64,000 nucleotides of DNA from Lepidodermella squamata (Eukaryota; Gastrotricha), in NCBI GenBank assembly GCA_047495785.1, contig JBLDXI010000007.1:248001-312000 (forward strand). Reading direction: 5' to 3'. Under the pieces are notes generated by a model. It searched no databases. It was given only the letters and a program-made list of their open reading frames with translations, and had not been told where the DNA came from. The translations under genes and the position numbers were made by a program. Of this stretch, positions 10,402 to 22,772 are shown piece by piece (the first letter of the stretch is position 1; each line of letters opens with the position of its first letter).

Positions 10402-12088
10402 ATGGCAAAGTCTGAAAGGCAAAAAATTATGATAAACTTCGCAGCCGGTGATCAAATTGAAGACGTCAAGGGACGAGCTAGCAGTTATGGCTCGACAACA
10501 AACAGCAGCCGAATTATGATACCAGCTTCGTCGCGGCGGCCGATAAAGGCACCGAGAAAGACGCCGCTTTTGAAGAAGCTCATTCCTGGCTATCTGCTGT
10601 CCATATCCATCCTAGCGTTAACTGTCGCCTTTATAATTCTGGTGTCACAACTGCCGCAGTTCGAGTGGTTTTGGTTCGTATGGCTGCCGTTTTTTCCCGC
10701 ATTTTCTGTTGTGTATTTTATTCTGATTGGATGTGGTTGCGTTTACCATCAGAGCCGAGGGAAGACAAGTCAAGTTGTAAGTTCAATTAATAGAGTCTTA
10801 ATTGTAGTGGAACCAAAGTAGCCTGTTGGGGGAGCAAAACATGACCGGAAGCAAATTTTGTATAATTAATTCGCCCAAAACTGCCATTTCTGAATTCTCT
10901 GGAATTTCACGATTAATTCAGAAAAATCCAAATAAAGTACGTTTAAATTTTCGGTGATTTCCCGTATAAGGCCTGGTCCTCACTTTCAGAACGCGACACC
11001 GTCCCGATCTAAAAAAATAATTATAAATTAGCGCTTTCCACAAGTCTTAAGTTTGCTATTGATTCCGTTGAATGATATTCTGATGATTTTATTGCTCAAA
11101 AATGCCCTTATAAATTGATGGGATTTTCATGATTAATTATTAGAAACCTGTATAAATACCCATAAAATTATGCGCAATTTCCTATTTAAGGCTTCAGCAT
11201 CGTTTACAGGGTGGTCAAAAAATTTCGCAAAGGCGAATTCGATGCGCATCAATTTAATGAGGAGTTTTAAGAATTTGAAGAATTGCAAGCATTCTTTTGC
11301 CGATGGAACTTCTAAATTCTTGACACTCCTCACTAAAGTGATGCGAATCGAATTTTTGGCCACCCTATAGAGGGCGCACAGCGTCAACTTAAAGCATGAA
11401 TCATCAATTTTACATTTAAATTTAAAACAAACCAAGTTTTGCCTACAGGCATGTTTTTTCCGATGAAAAGCATGCTCTGAAATTAATAACGTTTTAGTCA
11501 GAGTCCATGATAGGACTTATAGACCTAAATAGCTGGCCTAATCCGGGCTAATCTGACTGACCAAATAACCAGATTTTTAAAGAAACTGCCAAGTTGAAAT
11601 CAGCTGGAAAATTGATCGCACCCTTGCCCTTGAAATTGAACATGTAAGGAAGCGATGAATAGATGAGAATCAAGAATTACACTCCAGCCAAATAATGTCA
11701 TCCCGAATTCAGCTATAAAATTAATCTTAAATCACACGCTGGTTTCAAGAAAATTTTCTGGCAAATAATTCTCCGTTTTTTAGCAGGAAATTTAACTGAA
11801 CTTTTGCTCAATCTTTCATTAGTTGAACGGCTTGCTTGGCGTTTTATTTTTGGCCTACGCTGGATTCTTCGGGCTCGAGCTCTTCGAAACACCCTGGCCA
11901 GAGAATGATTACGAACAATTTACCTACAGCTTCACAGAAACAACCGCCATCATGCTGTCCACGGTGACAACGGTAAAATTCCACTATAATATTCACGCCA
12001 CCAATTACACGTTATTTTTTCACCTAAAATACAGCTTCTGTCAGTTTGTCTAGCCGTTGTACACTGGGTGTATGCATGTATCCTGTGA
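10402..12088 (+). CDS. four-transmembrane protein
   Basis: Three exons (10402-10776, 11823-11972, 12035-12088) join in phase 0 to give 192 residues. A cytosolic-type N-terminus of about 65 residues rich in Ser, Arg and Lys (PASSRRPIKAPRKTPLLKK) precedes four hydrophobic stretches: IPGYLLSISILALTVAFIIL, WFVWLPFFPAFSVVYFILIG, GLLGVLFLAYAGFFGLELF, and the segment around STVTTLLSVCLAVVHWVYA across the last junction. An acidic, aromatic loop (ETPWPENDYEQFTYSF) lies between TM3 and TM4. The tetraspan plan resembles MARVEL or TMEM-type proteins, but no signature residue identifies it. The start is the first in-frame ATG after an upstream open region, so the N-terminus is less certain. Intron 1 (1 kb) contains a MITE copy. 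Confidence 0.65.
11215..11368. mobile_element. MITE of the TACAGGGTGGCCA family, copy 2
   Basis: The ends are TACAGGGTGGTCAAAAAATT and AATTTTTGGCCACCCTATA. Internal inverted segments around GAATTCGATGCGCATCAATT and AGTGATGCGAATCGAATTT make it a hairpin. The core TTGAAGAATTGCAAGCATTC then TTTTGCCGATGGAACT matches copies 1 and 3. It sits in intron 1 of the four-TM gene. Confidence 0.8.
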
Positions 12089-12482
12089 TAATGGAGTTTT
12101 AGTTTTTTCTTTATTGATAACAATAACACAAAACGGTTAATATAATAAATGATGAGAAAAAACGTCTTGTTTTGAGGCGGGTGCAAAATCGTAGTTTGTT
12201 GTGCTTGTTATACCACGTGCGCCGATCATGAGGTTAACAATATTATAACCCCGGTGATATAACCGATAATAAACAACGCGCACGGCGCACAAAAAAACAA
12301 ACGGCGTCTGCGCATGCGCAATTTACGCGCGCCGATCGCTAAAAACTAGGCTGCAGTCGTGGGTGGACGCGCGATTTTTAGCCGGCTCTGATATATATGT
12401 TAAAAGCAACGTTTATCATTAACACGCCGTATATGTAATATCGAAAGTACACGCGTTTTTGTGTAAACGAATCGAACCTAAT
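12089..12482. other. intergenic promoter-like region
   Basis: Rich in GCGC steps at 12260-12345 and contains a 12-nt palindrome (annotated separately). An ATATATATGTTAAAA run lies near 12391-12405. It probably contains the promoter of the 2-TM gene at 12483. Confidence 0.4.
12309..12320. promoter_or_regulatory. NRF-1-like palindrome TGCGCATGCGCA
   Basis: A perfect 12-nt palindrome matching the known NRF-1 consensus YGCGCAYGCGCR, 163 nt before the next start codon. The match is seen in the sequence; binding is an inference. Confidence 0.35.
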
Positions 12483-12833
12483 ATGATGAGCAGCGGTGGT
12501 TATGAAACGCCTGCTTTAGCCGCCCGCTTTTTTACTTGTCGAAAAAACGAAATGGCCCAAGGCTGCACCTGGTGGCAAGTCTTGCTGGCGATAGTCGGCT
12601 TCCTCAGCCTCGGTGCCGCCGTCGGCTTCGTGTTAACAGGCATCGGCTTCGCGCCGTGGATGGGCGGCTTTGTCGGGGTCACGCTGATCATCGGCGTATC
12701 GCTATCAAGCAGTCTGTACGTTTGCTCGAGGCGAACTGATACGTGCAGCGCCCGCCTTACCGCCTGCTCAGCGCTGTTTAGATCACCAACACCGGATACA
12801 GCCTCATCTCGTAACGACTTTGCAAATAGTTGA
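12483..12833 (+). CDS. small two-helix membrane protein
   Basis: A single-exon frame of 116 residues (MMSSGGYETPALAARFFTC...). Two hydrophobic segments (about 33-54 VLLAIVGFLSLGAAVGFVL and 60-81 GFVGVTLIIGVSLSSSLYV) with a short GFAPWMGG turn form a hairpin, followed by a Ser/Thr/Cys-containing tail. GC content and codon use are well above the flanks. A second in-frame ATG (12552) would give a shorter form beginning MAQGCTWWQ. Downstream sequence is AT-rich. Function unknown; its layout recalls the 60-residue protein at 8431-8613. Confidence 0.6.
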   Translation: MMSSGGYETPALAARFFTCRKNEMAQGCTWWQVLLAIVGFLSLGAAVGFVLTGIGFAPWMGGFVGVTLIIGVSLSSSLYVCSRRTDTCSARLTACSALFRSPTPDTASSRNDFANS

Positions 12834-13032
12834 ACAAAAAATCCGGTTTTCAAACCACGCGGCGACTAGATATCGAATTTGCATCTCTCAGCAACAATTT
12901 TCATGTGAATTTTGATGATGTTTTGCTATATAGAAATAAAGTTTGTTGGAAACAAGAGCCACGATGTTTTGCATTCATGCGTGGAAAAATCGCAGCGGAT
13001 AATTTGTTCTATACAACCAAGAAATTTCGTAT

Positions 13033-13135
13033 GCCGCCATTTTTCGCTAAGATGATTCATTTTTAGATGCATGAATTTTTTATCGCCGCCTTTTTTGCGA
13101 GTATGAATCATTATTATATGCATGAATTTTTTACC
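13033..13135. repeat. tandem repeat, about 52-nt unit, two copies
   Basis: The units begin GCCGCC at 13033 and 13085 and share GATGCATGAATTTTTTATCG / TATGCATGAATTTTTTACCG. A third GCCGCC at 13136 starts a unit that then diverges. Confidence 0.7.
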
Positions 13136-13426
13136 GCCGCCACGTGTATAACACACGCTATTTTGGCGCTATTTTGTCATCTGAAACCACAGCATGTGTC
13201 CTTTGAACCGCCGGCGGTGTATAATAATAATAATATTAAAGGAGATTGGAGTTTTAATTTTTTTGTCTGTGCTATTTTGCGAGAGACCACAAAATTTCCT
13301 TGCATGCGTAAATGCCTAAAACTAGCTCGTAGAACTACATTTCGTCAGCTTTCATCTCTCATCTATGCCTGCTTTTCCCAATTCATCCGCTCGCTAAATT
13401 TCTCAGAATATTTATACCTGCTGCAT

Positions 13427-13829
13427 ATAATGTCAGCTTATATGTAATGTTAGCATTACATAGCAAAAGTGCCCTATGTAATGTTGATTTTTATCCTAAT
13501 TTTTGAAAGCTCTTGGAATCCCAAGTTGAACACAAATTGAGAGTCGGCAGCAAGGAATTCGAATCTGAATTTATTTTTTCGCTTGGGTCAAAAATAGCCG
13601 ACCATATCGCCAAATTAAAAATGAATAATTGAAATTGGGAAAAAAAATTAAAAAATCGATCAGAATCGATTTTCGACCATTTCGAAGTTCGAGTCATCTA
13701 TCATATTATATCTCATCTAATTCCTCAATGTTGACTCGAATTTGTGGTCAATTTGGGATTTTCAGAGCTTTCAAAAATCAGGATCAAAATCAAGAATAGG
13801 GCACTTTTGCTGACATATTATATACGACA
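13427..13829. repeat. decayed foldback element related to 6078-6498
   Basis: The left part shares ACATAGCAAAAGTGCCCTAT then GTAATGTTGATTTTTATCC and TTGGAATCCCAAGTTGA with the element at 6078. The right part carries the complementary strand (GGGCACTTTTGC, TATTATATACGACATA). Arms are diverged and partly deleted, so this copy is older. Confidence 0.75.
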
Positions 13830-15222
13830 TATATACTCAAGAGCCAGCTTCTCCGAGTTATAATTGCTTCAGGGTTGTGATGTAAAGAAAAGTGTAAATT
13901 TGCACGTTTTGCTACGCAACAATGAACGACCCGATAAGAGCCAAAATTTAATCGGCGTTAGCCATACCTAAGAGCTACCTGTGGTAGAAAAATAGACCGG
14001 CTAGGATCACCCATTTAAATGTAATCAAGACTCAAAGTTTGCATTATTCTTTCGATCACAACCCTGGTAGTGTAGTACAATTAAGAGCAAGAGGTCAAAG
14101 TGGAGCCACCTGGCCTCTTGTTACAAAGGCTGGTATTTATACCACACAATCTATATATGCCCTTCATAAAAGCATTTGCATCTTATTTGAGTGCGATAAG
14201 GCTCTTCTGACATCTGGCCAAGGCGGTTTTTTTACCTCCGCTAGGAACAAGGTGCCGTGTCAAGTTATAAAAGCGCAAAAAACTGCTGCAAAAAAAGCGC
14301 AAGCTCATTCAATTATCACGCTGTGTAGCTGACTCATATTATATATGATTACAGCCTTGCCAAAACAGTGTCGTAAAAAAACGCAAAAATTTATTGCCGT
14401 GAATTAGTATATAGGGTGAGATCGGATAACGTAAAAAATACATTTCAGTCATGACAGATTCATTTACAAGCCCCGTAATTTATAACGTTTCACTATCTGC
14501 TTAACCCAGTTTTGAACTGGCTCGCATAATTTGAGCGTAGAAAATCACATAATTATATTATTTTACTTCGAAAAATTCCTATTTAAAATAAGAGATGCTT
14601 TCGCTATCTAAAAACATATCATACTCTAAGAGTATTCCCATCGGCCATCAAGCGGAACTTTCAATATTTTTCCATTTAATTGATTTTAGATTGATTCGTG
14701 GAGATCTCATGTATAAAAATTTCTACGCTCTCTCACAGATTATTCAGCCCCTGGATATCTCTTGGCATAGAGTTGCGCGTTGCGCTATTGTAAATCATCC
14801 GAAGCCAAGTATTTTTTGCATGCCACACCAAATCACCTGCAGGGCGTTCACGCTCCAATGCCAAATATTCTAGCAGTAATCAATCATAACTCAAAGCTGG
14901 TAATATAAAAACAGATTCTATATCTCCGTATATAAGACCAACTTTTTTCATGAGAAATGAATCAAGGAAGACGTTATCCTGATGCAAAAAAAAATACTTT
15001 TTACTTGTTTGTTAAGGGTTAAAAGATAAGGGTGACCAAGGTGACCAGTCTTAATAAAAGCTGTTATTTTTTTCTAAAGCAGAAATGCGCCTTAACATTA
15101 ATATACGTGTATAACGTATTATTTTTACGTTGACTATCTCTCTTTCCTGGCAAGTATTTTTTCGACAAGCTTGTCGTAAACTGTGTTTTTCTATGGCCTA
15201 GAGTTGTGGCTTTTATTTAAAA

Positions 15223-15687
15223 ATGCCGCGAAAAGAGAGATCTCTTCGCAAAAACAATTTGAAAACCGTAATTAGGAGCGGTTCCGTATCGTCTCTGCCG
15301 AGTTACAGCGATTTTGTAACAATTCATGGCGATGGTTCTTCGGCGGAAAATACAACGCTACTGCCTTTATACTACGACCGAAACCGGGTGTTACCAATCT
15401 CTTGGGTTCCGGCATCCACCCTAACAGCCAGCTTTGTTCAAACCGAATGCAACTGCCCATCCTCTAATTCGGCGGAGGAGCCGAAGCCTGAGAAAGCCGT
15501 TTTAAGAATTGTGAACGTTGCCAGGGACGCCGTTGTTACTATCGATAAGCCCGTGGCTTTGAGCCAAAAACGCCGGCGAACCGTTATTGCCGCTCTAGTG
15601 CTCGCGCTGGCGATTTTACCGCCGATAATCATCGCTCTAATCATTCGCCTTCAAATGACTACAACCTCGCCGCCAGCTGCGAGGTAG
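15223..15687 (+). CDS. single-pass membrane protein
   Basis: A single-exon frame of 154 residues from an ATG. The N-terminal 115 residues are polar, starting with a basic patch (MPRKERSLRKNNLK), with one CNC pair at about 78-80. Then come a KRRR stop-transfer or positive-inside signal and one strong hydrophobic helix (about 122-145, VIAALVLALAILPPIIIALI), and a short Thr/Ser/Pro tail. There is no N-terminal signal peptide, so a type II orientation with the long N-terminus in the cytosol is likely. GC content is clearly above its AT-rich flanks. An AATAAA lies near 15801. No family recognised. Confidence 0.6.
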   Translation: MPRKERSLRKNNLKTVIRSGSVSSLPSYSDFVTIHGDGSSAENTTLLPLYYDRNRVLPISWVPASTLTASFVQTECNCPSSNSAEEPKPEKAVLRIVNVARDAVVTIDKPVALSQKRRRTVIAALVLALAILPPIIIALIIRLQMTTTSPPAAR

Positions 15688-16379
15688 CGAGCCTTATTTT
15701 TTACCAGATTTCATAATAACCCGGTACCGGACTATAAAGCTACAACAGCATGTCAAGTTTTAAAAAGACTTAAAATTATTATTAAAATAATCGAGTATTA
15801 ATAAAATGCCTGAGGCTCATTATTTGATTTTTGAGAAAATCGTTAATTTTTCCTTCCGCATTGATACCCGCTACTTCGATAGAGCGAAAAATGGGGAGCA
15901 AGAATTCGAAAACCCCATATTTTTATCACTTACGGTTACGGTGAAATTCCAGTGTCAAGTTGGTCACGTGACCTTTTACCTGGTGTCACACCTGAGTGGT
16001 TATCTCGAGAACGGTGATAGCTAGGAAGCCGCTCTCAAAGAAAAAGTTCATCAGCGTGGCGAGATCTACCTAGATATGCATTCCTTTTGGTCACAGGTGT
16101 GTTGTTTCGTGCACAATAAAATTTGATGACACAGGCCCTAGCTCATCACCGACGAGACACTTGTTATTTATCCGTTTTCACCGAATTTATAGGATTTCCC
16201 AGCGTGGAGATATGCCTTTTATACAACCTGTCACCTTACATGAAAAAGCTACCTAATAATTCTCCTGAAAATGCTCAAACTCAGCAATCAGCAACTTTGA
16301 CATGTTTTATTCATGAATGGGTCTCGTAAAACTCATTCCATTGAATGAAAATAGACAAAAACGAGTGGGTTTTTTTCAA
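15688..16379. other. spacer between convergent genes
   Basis: Short frames at 15806-16024 and 16123-16329 have non-coding composition. A TTTATT at 16306-16311 is a plausible AATAAA poly(A) signal for the minus-strand ankyrin gene, about 70 nt past its stop. Confidence 0.45.
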
Positions 16380-18108
16380 TTACGGTGTTCGCGATGAGTT
16401 AGCTACCATTTTAGCTTGAAGCCAGCTTATCATCCGCTCGCTATCCGGATTAGTCTGGTCAGCGTACCTCTCCGCAATCGCCAGCAGCGAATGGCCGCAG
16501 TTTGTAGTAGCATCAAACATGGCGGGATAATTTTGAACAAAATACTGTACAGCTTCAACGCGAATATGCATAGCTGAAGCATGAACAGGTAGTACGCCGC
16601 AGTTGCTCAAACTTCGAGCATTAACGTCCGCGCCTCGTTGAATCAAATACTCAATTAGAGTGGTATTGCCACTGAAAGCCGCGTGGTGTAGCAGCGTATA
16701 GCCTTCAAGGTCCTTCTCAGAATTGATGCCGATGCCGCGGTCTAAAAAGTACTGAACGATAGGTACGGAACCAGCTAACGCGCCCTGTAAAGCTGGCGTT
16801 GTTCCCTTCGTCCTCGTTGCGTTGATCATTTCGGGCCATTTTGTGATAAAATAATTGACAACTTCCAACCAACCAGCGGCGCAGGCTGAGTGAATCGGCA
16901 TCGTTCCCTGGTCGTTGTATTCGTCAGCCCTGGCGTACACATTGGCGCCCTTGCCGACAAGGTACTGAACCAGGTCGAGACTGCCGTTTCGACACGCCAT
17001 GTGAAGCGGCGTGAATGCGAAGCGGGAAGAGCGGGCGTCCACTGGTACGCTGCTGTTTGTTATCAAATAATCGACAATTCGCTGATAACCCATCAACGCA
17101 GCCATGTGAATCGCGGTATAGCCGTTTTCGTTGTAGTAGTTGAGCTGATATAATAAAAGGAGACAATTAGTGACCTGTGACCTACTTATTTTTTGAGATA
17201 CCTATTTCTAGCGGTACCAAAGTTTAAAACCCTTCATTTTTCGAATGTATCCAATTACTTTTAATTTTTATTTTTTATTTTTATTTTTATTTAATTATTA
17301 AATTTTGGAGAATTTTGAAGAGTTTTCCGAAATAAGAACAATTTATTTTGCAATTTCGCTAATTTTTTAAATTATTCATTATTTGAATAGCTACCTGGGA
17401 AGGATCGAAGTTGACCAAGATCTTGACAATCTCATAATTGCCGGCACTTGCAGCCATGAGTAAGGGCGTGTCGCCATTAGCCTGCTTCAAAGAAACCATC
17501 TCCGGATCAATAGAAAGCAGGTATTTGAGAGCGTCAATCTTATTGTTATACGCAGCCTCGTGAATCGGATATGAGAAGCTGTAGTTTTTCGGACTCTGCT
17601 GGTATATATCCCCGCCTTTCTTAAAGAAAAGCTTGACAAGATCCACAAAGCCGTACTCAGCCGCTAGATACAGCGGAGATCTAAGATACGTCCCATCTCT
17701 CAATGAAATCAAGTTAGGCTGCAGTTGTAGCAAATAATCCGCTGCATCCTTGGCGCCATTCATCGCAGCCTCGTGAATTGGAGTTAAATTTTTTGCGTTT
17801 TGCAGGGTCAATAAGTTTAGCCCGAGAACAGGGCTCAGCTGTCTCAACACAGCAACTTGGTTCTTGCGAGCCGCTCGGTGGTAAGGGGTATCTAAATCTG
17901 TCCGCTCGCCGAGCATCAGCCATGTTATAGCGGTTGAAAGCTGCGATCTATCTGCATTTGATAGAAGATTTGCGACTGATATACTGTCACCGGCTTCTGA
18001 GGCAGTGAGCAGTTGAATCAGCCGCTGGCTTGATAGCAGGGACTCGCTTTGGCCGGAGGTTCCTCCGATTGTCGTAATTAGAAGGCATAAAAACAAGACA
18101 GCAGCCAT
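16380..18108 (-). CDS. ankyrin-repeat protein with a signal peptide
   Basis: Two minus-strand exons (18108-17395 and 17144-16380) join in phase 0 across a 250-nt intron, giving 492 residues. The N-terminus MAAVLFLCLLITTIGGTSG is a clear cleavable signal peptide. From about residue 72 to the end lie about 12 ankyrin repeats, with helix-start motifs DTPYHRAAR, LTPIHEAAM, RSPLYLAAE, SYPIHEAAY, DTPLLMAAS, YTAIHMAAL, FTPLHMACR, TMPIHSACA, TTPALQGAL, YTLLHHAAF, VLPVHASAM and a degenerate last one. There is no C-terminal membrane helix and no other domain, so the product should be a soluble, secreted or lumenal ankyrin solenoid. That is uncommon, since ankyrin repeats are mostly intracellular. The binding partner cannot be inferred. 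Confidence 0.85.
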
Positions 18109-19677
18109 TTCCTGCTTACCTCGAAATTTCAGTATAAGAGTGAGAAAGAATGGGCATAAAACATCAGAGATGACTAGTTTCTGCCTTGAGTTACTCGTGT
18201 TTACGTAATAGGCTATTACAGCACGGTGGTTTTTTCATGTAAGCTTTCTAAGCATTTTTTGCTTGGTAGCATGCCTTTTACTCATCATTGATACATTTAT
18301 GAGCCCTGTTTTCAAAATAATTGATTTTCCAATTATCCCAAAGACGGGTAAAATTAATGAATAACTTTACTGTAATGGAAGGTAATTTTCGACAAAATCA
18401 TGTTTTTCGAGGATTAAAAATCAGTCCTAATTTAGAAATCGATGAATTTTGCCCCAATATATCGGTGAAATTTGGTGATTTTACGATATTTACCTGATTT
18501 TTGACGATCGAAAACTTATAATGGCTAAAACAATTATCGGGAAATTCTGGTCACGCTCATTTGCATATGGAAGGACATAGAGAGTTTTAAGTATTTTCTG
18601 AGTTTTGGGTCAACATTGTTTCTCACCGCATTTATATAAAGTTCAAAACTATACCCGATATTTACCTCAACTTCACGTGAATGCCCTCATAAACCAATCG
18701 TGCAGGATCTTCATTTTTCTTTCGATAACTGAGATACCCAAGCCAATCTTAATCCCAAAATTATAATTCCAATTTTTGGGAAATAAGAGGGGTTCCAATT
18801 CGATGTTTGAGTTACCATTCTTATAACATTTCTTAAAAATCAAACACTGCTCCAATCACTGTGGGACTTGCGGCATTCGGAAGCTCATGAGACGGAGAAT
18901 TATATGCAACAATTCGCACGTGTTGTTATTGTATGAGATTACAAACCTATTCACCTGCAAAGCCGAAGTGTCCGAAATTACTCTGTCCAAATCTATACCC
19001 TGCGCTACGGTACTCAATTTGGGCAATATTTCGATCTTCGAACTAGTTTTCTGTTTTCTTCAACTTTTCTCATTTTTTGGAGAAAGATCGCGCGATTATC
19101 ACCACGCGGCATTTTTCGCGTTTCTTTTCCAGAAATAGCTTGTATTTTGCGCTTTTGGCCAAGTAGCGCAAATTATTACGCCATCAGCGTATATGCTGGC
19201 CACGGCGGTAAGCCAAAAAGAATAAAAATTGCATATACGAGGCCAGTAATTCATTAGCATTCTCCAAACAATGGATAACAATCATCACGACCGGTGCCAC
19301 AGAAAAACGCCACGTTTATTCAAGATATTGCCGCGATTATTATTAGCTACCTTTATACCATATTAAAACACGTGAGCCAATAAAATAATTTAGCGAAATT
19401 TCACGTCATGTCCCAATAAATATGATTTCTATAGGGTGTTTACCGCCTATATGGCGTGTTTGAACAAGCGCGAAATATTGTTGTGCAATTAGCCCGCGAC
19501 TTTTTGTTAACTTTTCGCAAATTATTTTTCGGCAAACGTGTGTACGACTGTGGAAAATAATTCTGGTTAATTATTATTGTTTATTACAGCTACCAAAAAA
19601 CTGCTATTTGCTTTGATGCGATCTCATCTGAAATTTAATTAATTTTTATTTCATATAATTAAAGATTTTTTTCAGAG
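18109..19677. other. intergenic region upstream of two divergent genes
   Basis: AT-rich. 18350-18620 contains the dispersed ATTTACCTGATTTTTG / GCATATG-type repeat also seen in introns elsewhere in the window. No convincing frame. An acceptor-like TTTTTTTCAG ends two nt before the A1 start codon. Confidence 0.45.
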
Positions 19678-21501
19678 ATGATAGACTGTTTTGTAGCATT
19701 ACTTGTTGCTGTAACACTGCCGTTCACTCGATCAGGTAAAAAATAAATTAGTCTGCCTTAAAATTTTATTACTTGCGAATATAGTTGAAGTAGGATGCCC
19801 AAATGTTGACCTTCAAGTTCCGCCTGCGTTCAACTTCAGCGAGTCGAATTTATACGACTTCAGCGATGGGACATTTCAAATTTTCAGCCAAATACGAATG
19901 CCATGCGACGGCTGGATAACCGAATGGCGGTTTTTAACCAGAATAGCTATCATCGAAGGCTTGAATGTTGCCATTTTCCGGCAACGCATGTTCGAGCCGG
20001 TTTTCGACCTAGTCGGCGATAGCTTGATAGACAAAATGGCGACGCCTCGTGGGTTGACCAACATTTGGGTCCAGTACCGCCTTAAAACGCCGATAGCTGT
20101 TAAAGCTAACGACGTGCTCGGGCTATTCTACTCGGACGTCATGGCTCCGGCCTCGAGCCTATCAGTGGCTATTAAGGAGGATCAGGGACCTATATCTGTC
20201 GATCAGTTGCCCACTTACGTAATGTTTATCGATGCGACTCAAGTCAGAAAAACAAGTAATAAAATTCTAGAAATGAAATTAAATCGCTTAAATTGGATTT
20301 TTTTAGGATCTGTCGAGGTCACGAATGCGATTCAAACAATGAGGACACCGGCGTTACTCGGCATTTTGTCCGGCTACAATCCGTTCGATCACGAGGACAC
20401 GCATTCGTTCAAAGTTGCTGCTGAAGCACATAAAGTAGGAATTTCAACGGCATTTGTAACTGAAACGCCCCCACCGCCGCCGCCGCCGAAAATCATTTAT
20501 CAAACAACGCCGGCTGATGTCGGCGAAACTCAGCCTCCAATTGTATCAGCAAGTGAGTTAATTCTAGTTCTACAAATATTTTCAAATATTTGCGAACAAT
20601 TACCGTAAAACGTGAATTTCAGGTATAAAATAGGGTAAAATTGGCTATAATAAATATGCCACTTACAATTTCACTTGAATTAACAAAATTGCCGATTCGC
20701 AATCTTTAATGAATTTGACCCACATTTTGTGTGTGATTATTTAAATTTATTATGCCTTTGCATATGCAAATGAGCGTTCAAAATTACTCGATAAAATTGT
20801 CAATACTAAGATATTTCAAATTACCAAAAATCAGGTAAAAATCTCACAATTTAAGGGAAAATGAGGAATCTCGTATCCCACCTTCGACACAATTTCAGAA
20901 TCTGATTGGGATGATTTAAAGTTACCCCTGTTTGTTTTACTTTGAAATTTTATTTATAATTTATTTATAATTTTTTTTAAACTAAATTTGCTGAATAGGA
21001 TGTTATTACGCGCCCCGACATCGCGAGAATTTTTGCTGGCGGCCGAGATGGCGGTATTACTTCGAAGTCGAAACATCGACCTGTCGCCAATTCTACGGCT
21101 GTCGGTCGCTCGAGCCCGAAGCCAACAACTTCGACACGCGACTTGACTGCCGCTATCACTGCCGAGAAATGCCGCAGCCTGAGCACTACTTCCACAATAA
21201 CCACCTTCACCACAACCACCCGATGCCGCACGGCTACGAAGAACACCACGCGGTGCCGATTGTTCTGCCCTCGCCGTCGAATGACGACTACGTAGCGGCC
21301 CCGATTCAGTTGCCGGTTTCGAGTCGGTACATGCGACGGCGCCAAAATTACGGCCCGGAAGTTCCGCAACCGGCGTATCACAACCGATATCGATACCAGT
21401 CGAAACCAGCCAGTGGTGAACGAGTCAGATACGGATCATCATTACCTCAAAAACAACCGACCTCTTTACGACAATCTTATCGATGGTATTGGAGTGGATA
21501 G
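19678..21501 (+). CDS. array gene A1: secreted beta-domain protein with a Kunitz-like domain and His/Pro/Tyr-rich tail
   Basis: Exons 19678-19735, 19785-20255, 20307-20552 and 20999-21501 splice in phase 1 to 425 residues. Signal peptide (MIDCFVALLVAVTLPF) about 1-19; shared N-domain about 22-185 with the Cys pair GCPN...MPCDGW and conserved TEWRF, FDLVGDS and IAVKANDVLG; R-x-P-A-L motif (MRTPALLGI) about 193-201; a Pro-rich linker with seven consecutive Pro; Kunitz-like domain about 260-311 (CYYAPRH...FCWRPRWRYYFEV...CRQFYGC...NNFDTRLDCRYHC); then about 110 residues rich in His, Tyr, Arg and Pro with HNNHLHHNHPMPHG. In the conserved GD(L/I/V)(L/I)GFFYD segment it has NDVLGLFYSD. The residue after the second Kunitz Cys is Trp rather than Arg/Lys, so trypsin-type inhibition is unlikely. 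AATAAA at 21772. Most diverged family member and first in the array. Confidence 0.85.
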
Positions 21502-22772
21502 TCAACATCAAACTTGAATCAATTTTTTCGAATTTAAACCCGTTCAAGCTTGCCATGTTTTCGAAATGAACTATATTTCCCTCACCCTACAAATTTTGTA
21601 CCTGAAGTTTTACGGTTGTTTATAATTGCGACACACGTGCCATATTTTGAATAATAACCGTAATCATTGTTGTGGCTAAAATATCATGCTGCCACTCGTT
21701 GGTTTCTCAATTTATACCTTCTTAATAGCCGTAATTTACGGCGATGATAGTGCGCCATTCGATGAAAGATGAATAAAGACGCAGAGGTTATTCACATGTT
21801 TTTTTCATTATACTGTTTTTGTCCTGCCCTAGATATTTCTGCTTGACCAGGTACCATTTATTACTGTCCGCTCAAAGTTTTAAATTAATTTTGAGCGAAA
21901 AATAATTATTGATTATAAAACGTAATTTTCTACCTGTTGGGTTTATGTCACGCAAAATGTGGAGTGGCACTCCTGGTTCTATTTCTAGGAAAAAGGCCCG
22001 GCGGAATTATTGTTCTGAGGCCTAACAATAAGAACCGTGCTGCAAATCTGAGCATCAACACAATATGTATGAAACAATAAAACAGGTTGTTGTTATATCA
22101 CATGTATTAAATTGTTAGCGGAAAGTGAGCTCAAGTAGGCGAAATCTAAAAAAGAAACACGTGAGCAGCTCGGCTCGGCATCGGCACAACGGGCAGCGTG
22201 CGGCAGAAAACACTCGCGGTGAGGCACGTAATCGGGCGCCGATGAAAGACGCCGTCCGCCGCACGCATTCCTGTAATATACTACTATGTGCGCCTCTTTT
22301 TGCGCGCGCGCGTGTTTATTTATAGCAAGCGCGCCTGTCACATTTTTAACTTGAAACAATGTTATATTGACGAAAAATACACCGCCTTTTTGATACCTAA
22401 TGATGCAGCACAATAGCGCAACTCACCCGCTATTGTCATCATAAAATGTCTCTCTCGAAAGTATCTTGAGCAAAAAAGTTTCGTTAATAATTTTTCAAAG
22501 GATGATGTTTAAACATTTACAGTCCTTCTAAAAATATTATTCTTGAGATACGATAAGAGCGCTATATGTGACAAAAGCGCGATGATTATCGGTCGAGTTT
22601 ATGCGCGGTGTCGACAAAAACTTCCACTGTTTACTCTCGGCGTTAATTCGCTTCAACTTTTTTGCGCTCATCTCGTTGAAACGCGCTGAAGCTTATCGGC
22701 AACTCAACACCAAATTTTTACTTGTTTTACAATTTTTATAGACGTTGCCTCTTATGCAAGAGAGATTCCAGC
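21502..22772. other. intergenic region A1-A2
   Basis: Holds the A1 3'UTR with poly(A) signal at 21772-21777, a GC-rich block at 22170-22330 with a CG alternation (TGCGCGCGCGCGTG near 22301), and AT-rich sequence. No gene seen. Confidence 0.45.

Larger units (their letters stand above)
12834..15222. other. repeat-bearing intergenic region
   Basis: Contains a two-copy tandem repeat (13033-13135) and a decayed foldback (13427-13829), both annotated separately. The rest, including open frames around 14040-14330 and 14600-14870, lacks a start codon, splice logic or coding-like composition, and I see no gene. Confidence 0.45.

Noticed and set aside
14039-14332. 97-codon open frame
   Set aside because: No ATG at the start, no splice partner and no coding-like composition.
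15806-16329. Two short plus-strand frames after the single-TM gene
   Set aside because: Non-coding composition and no features.
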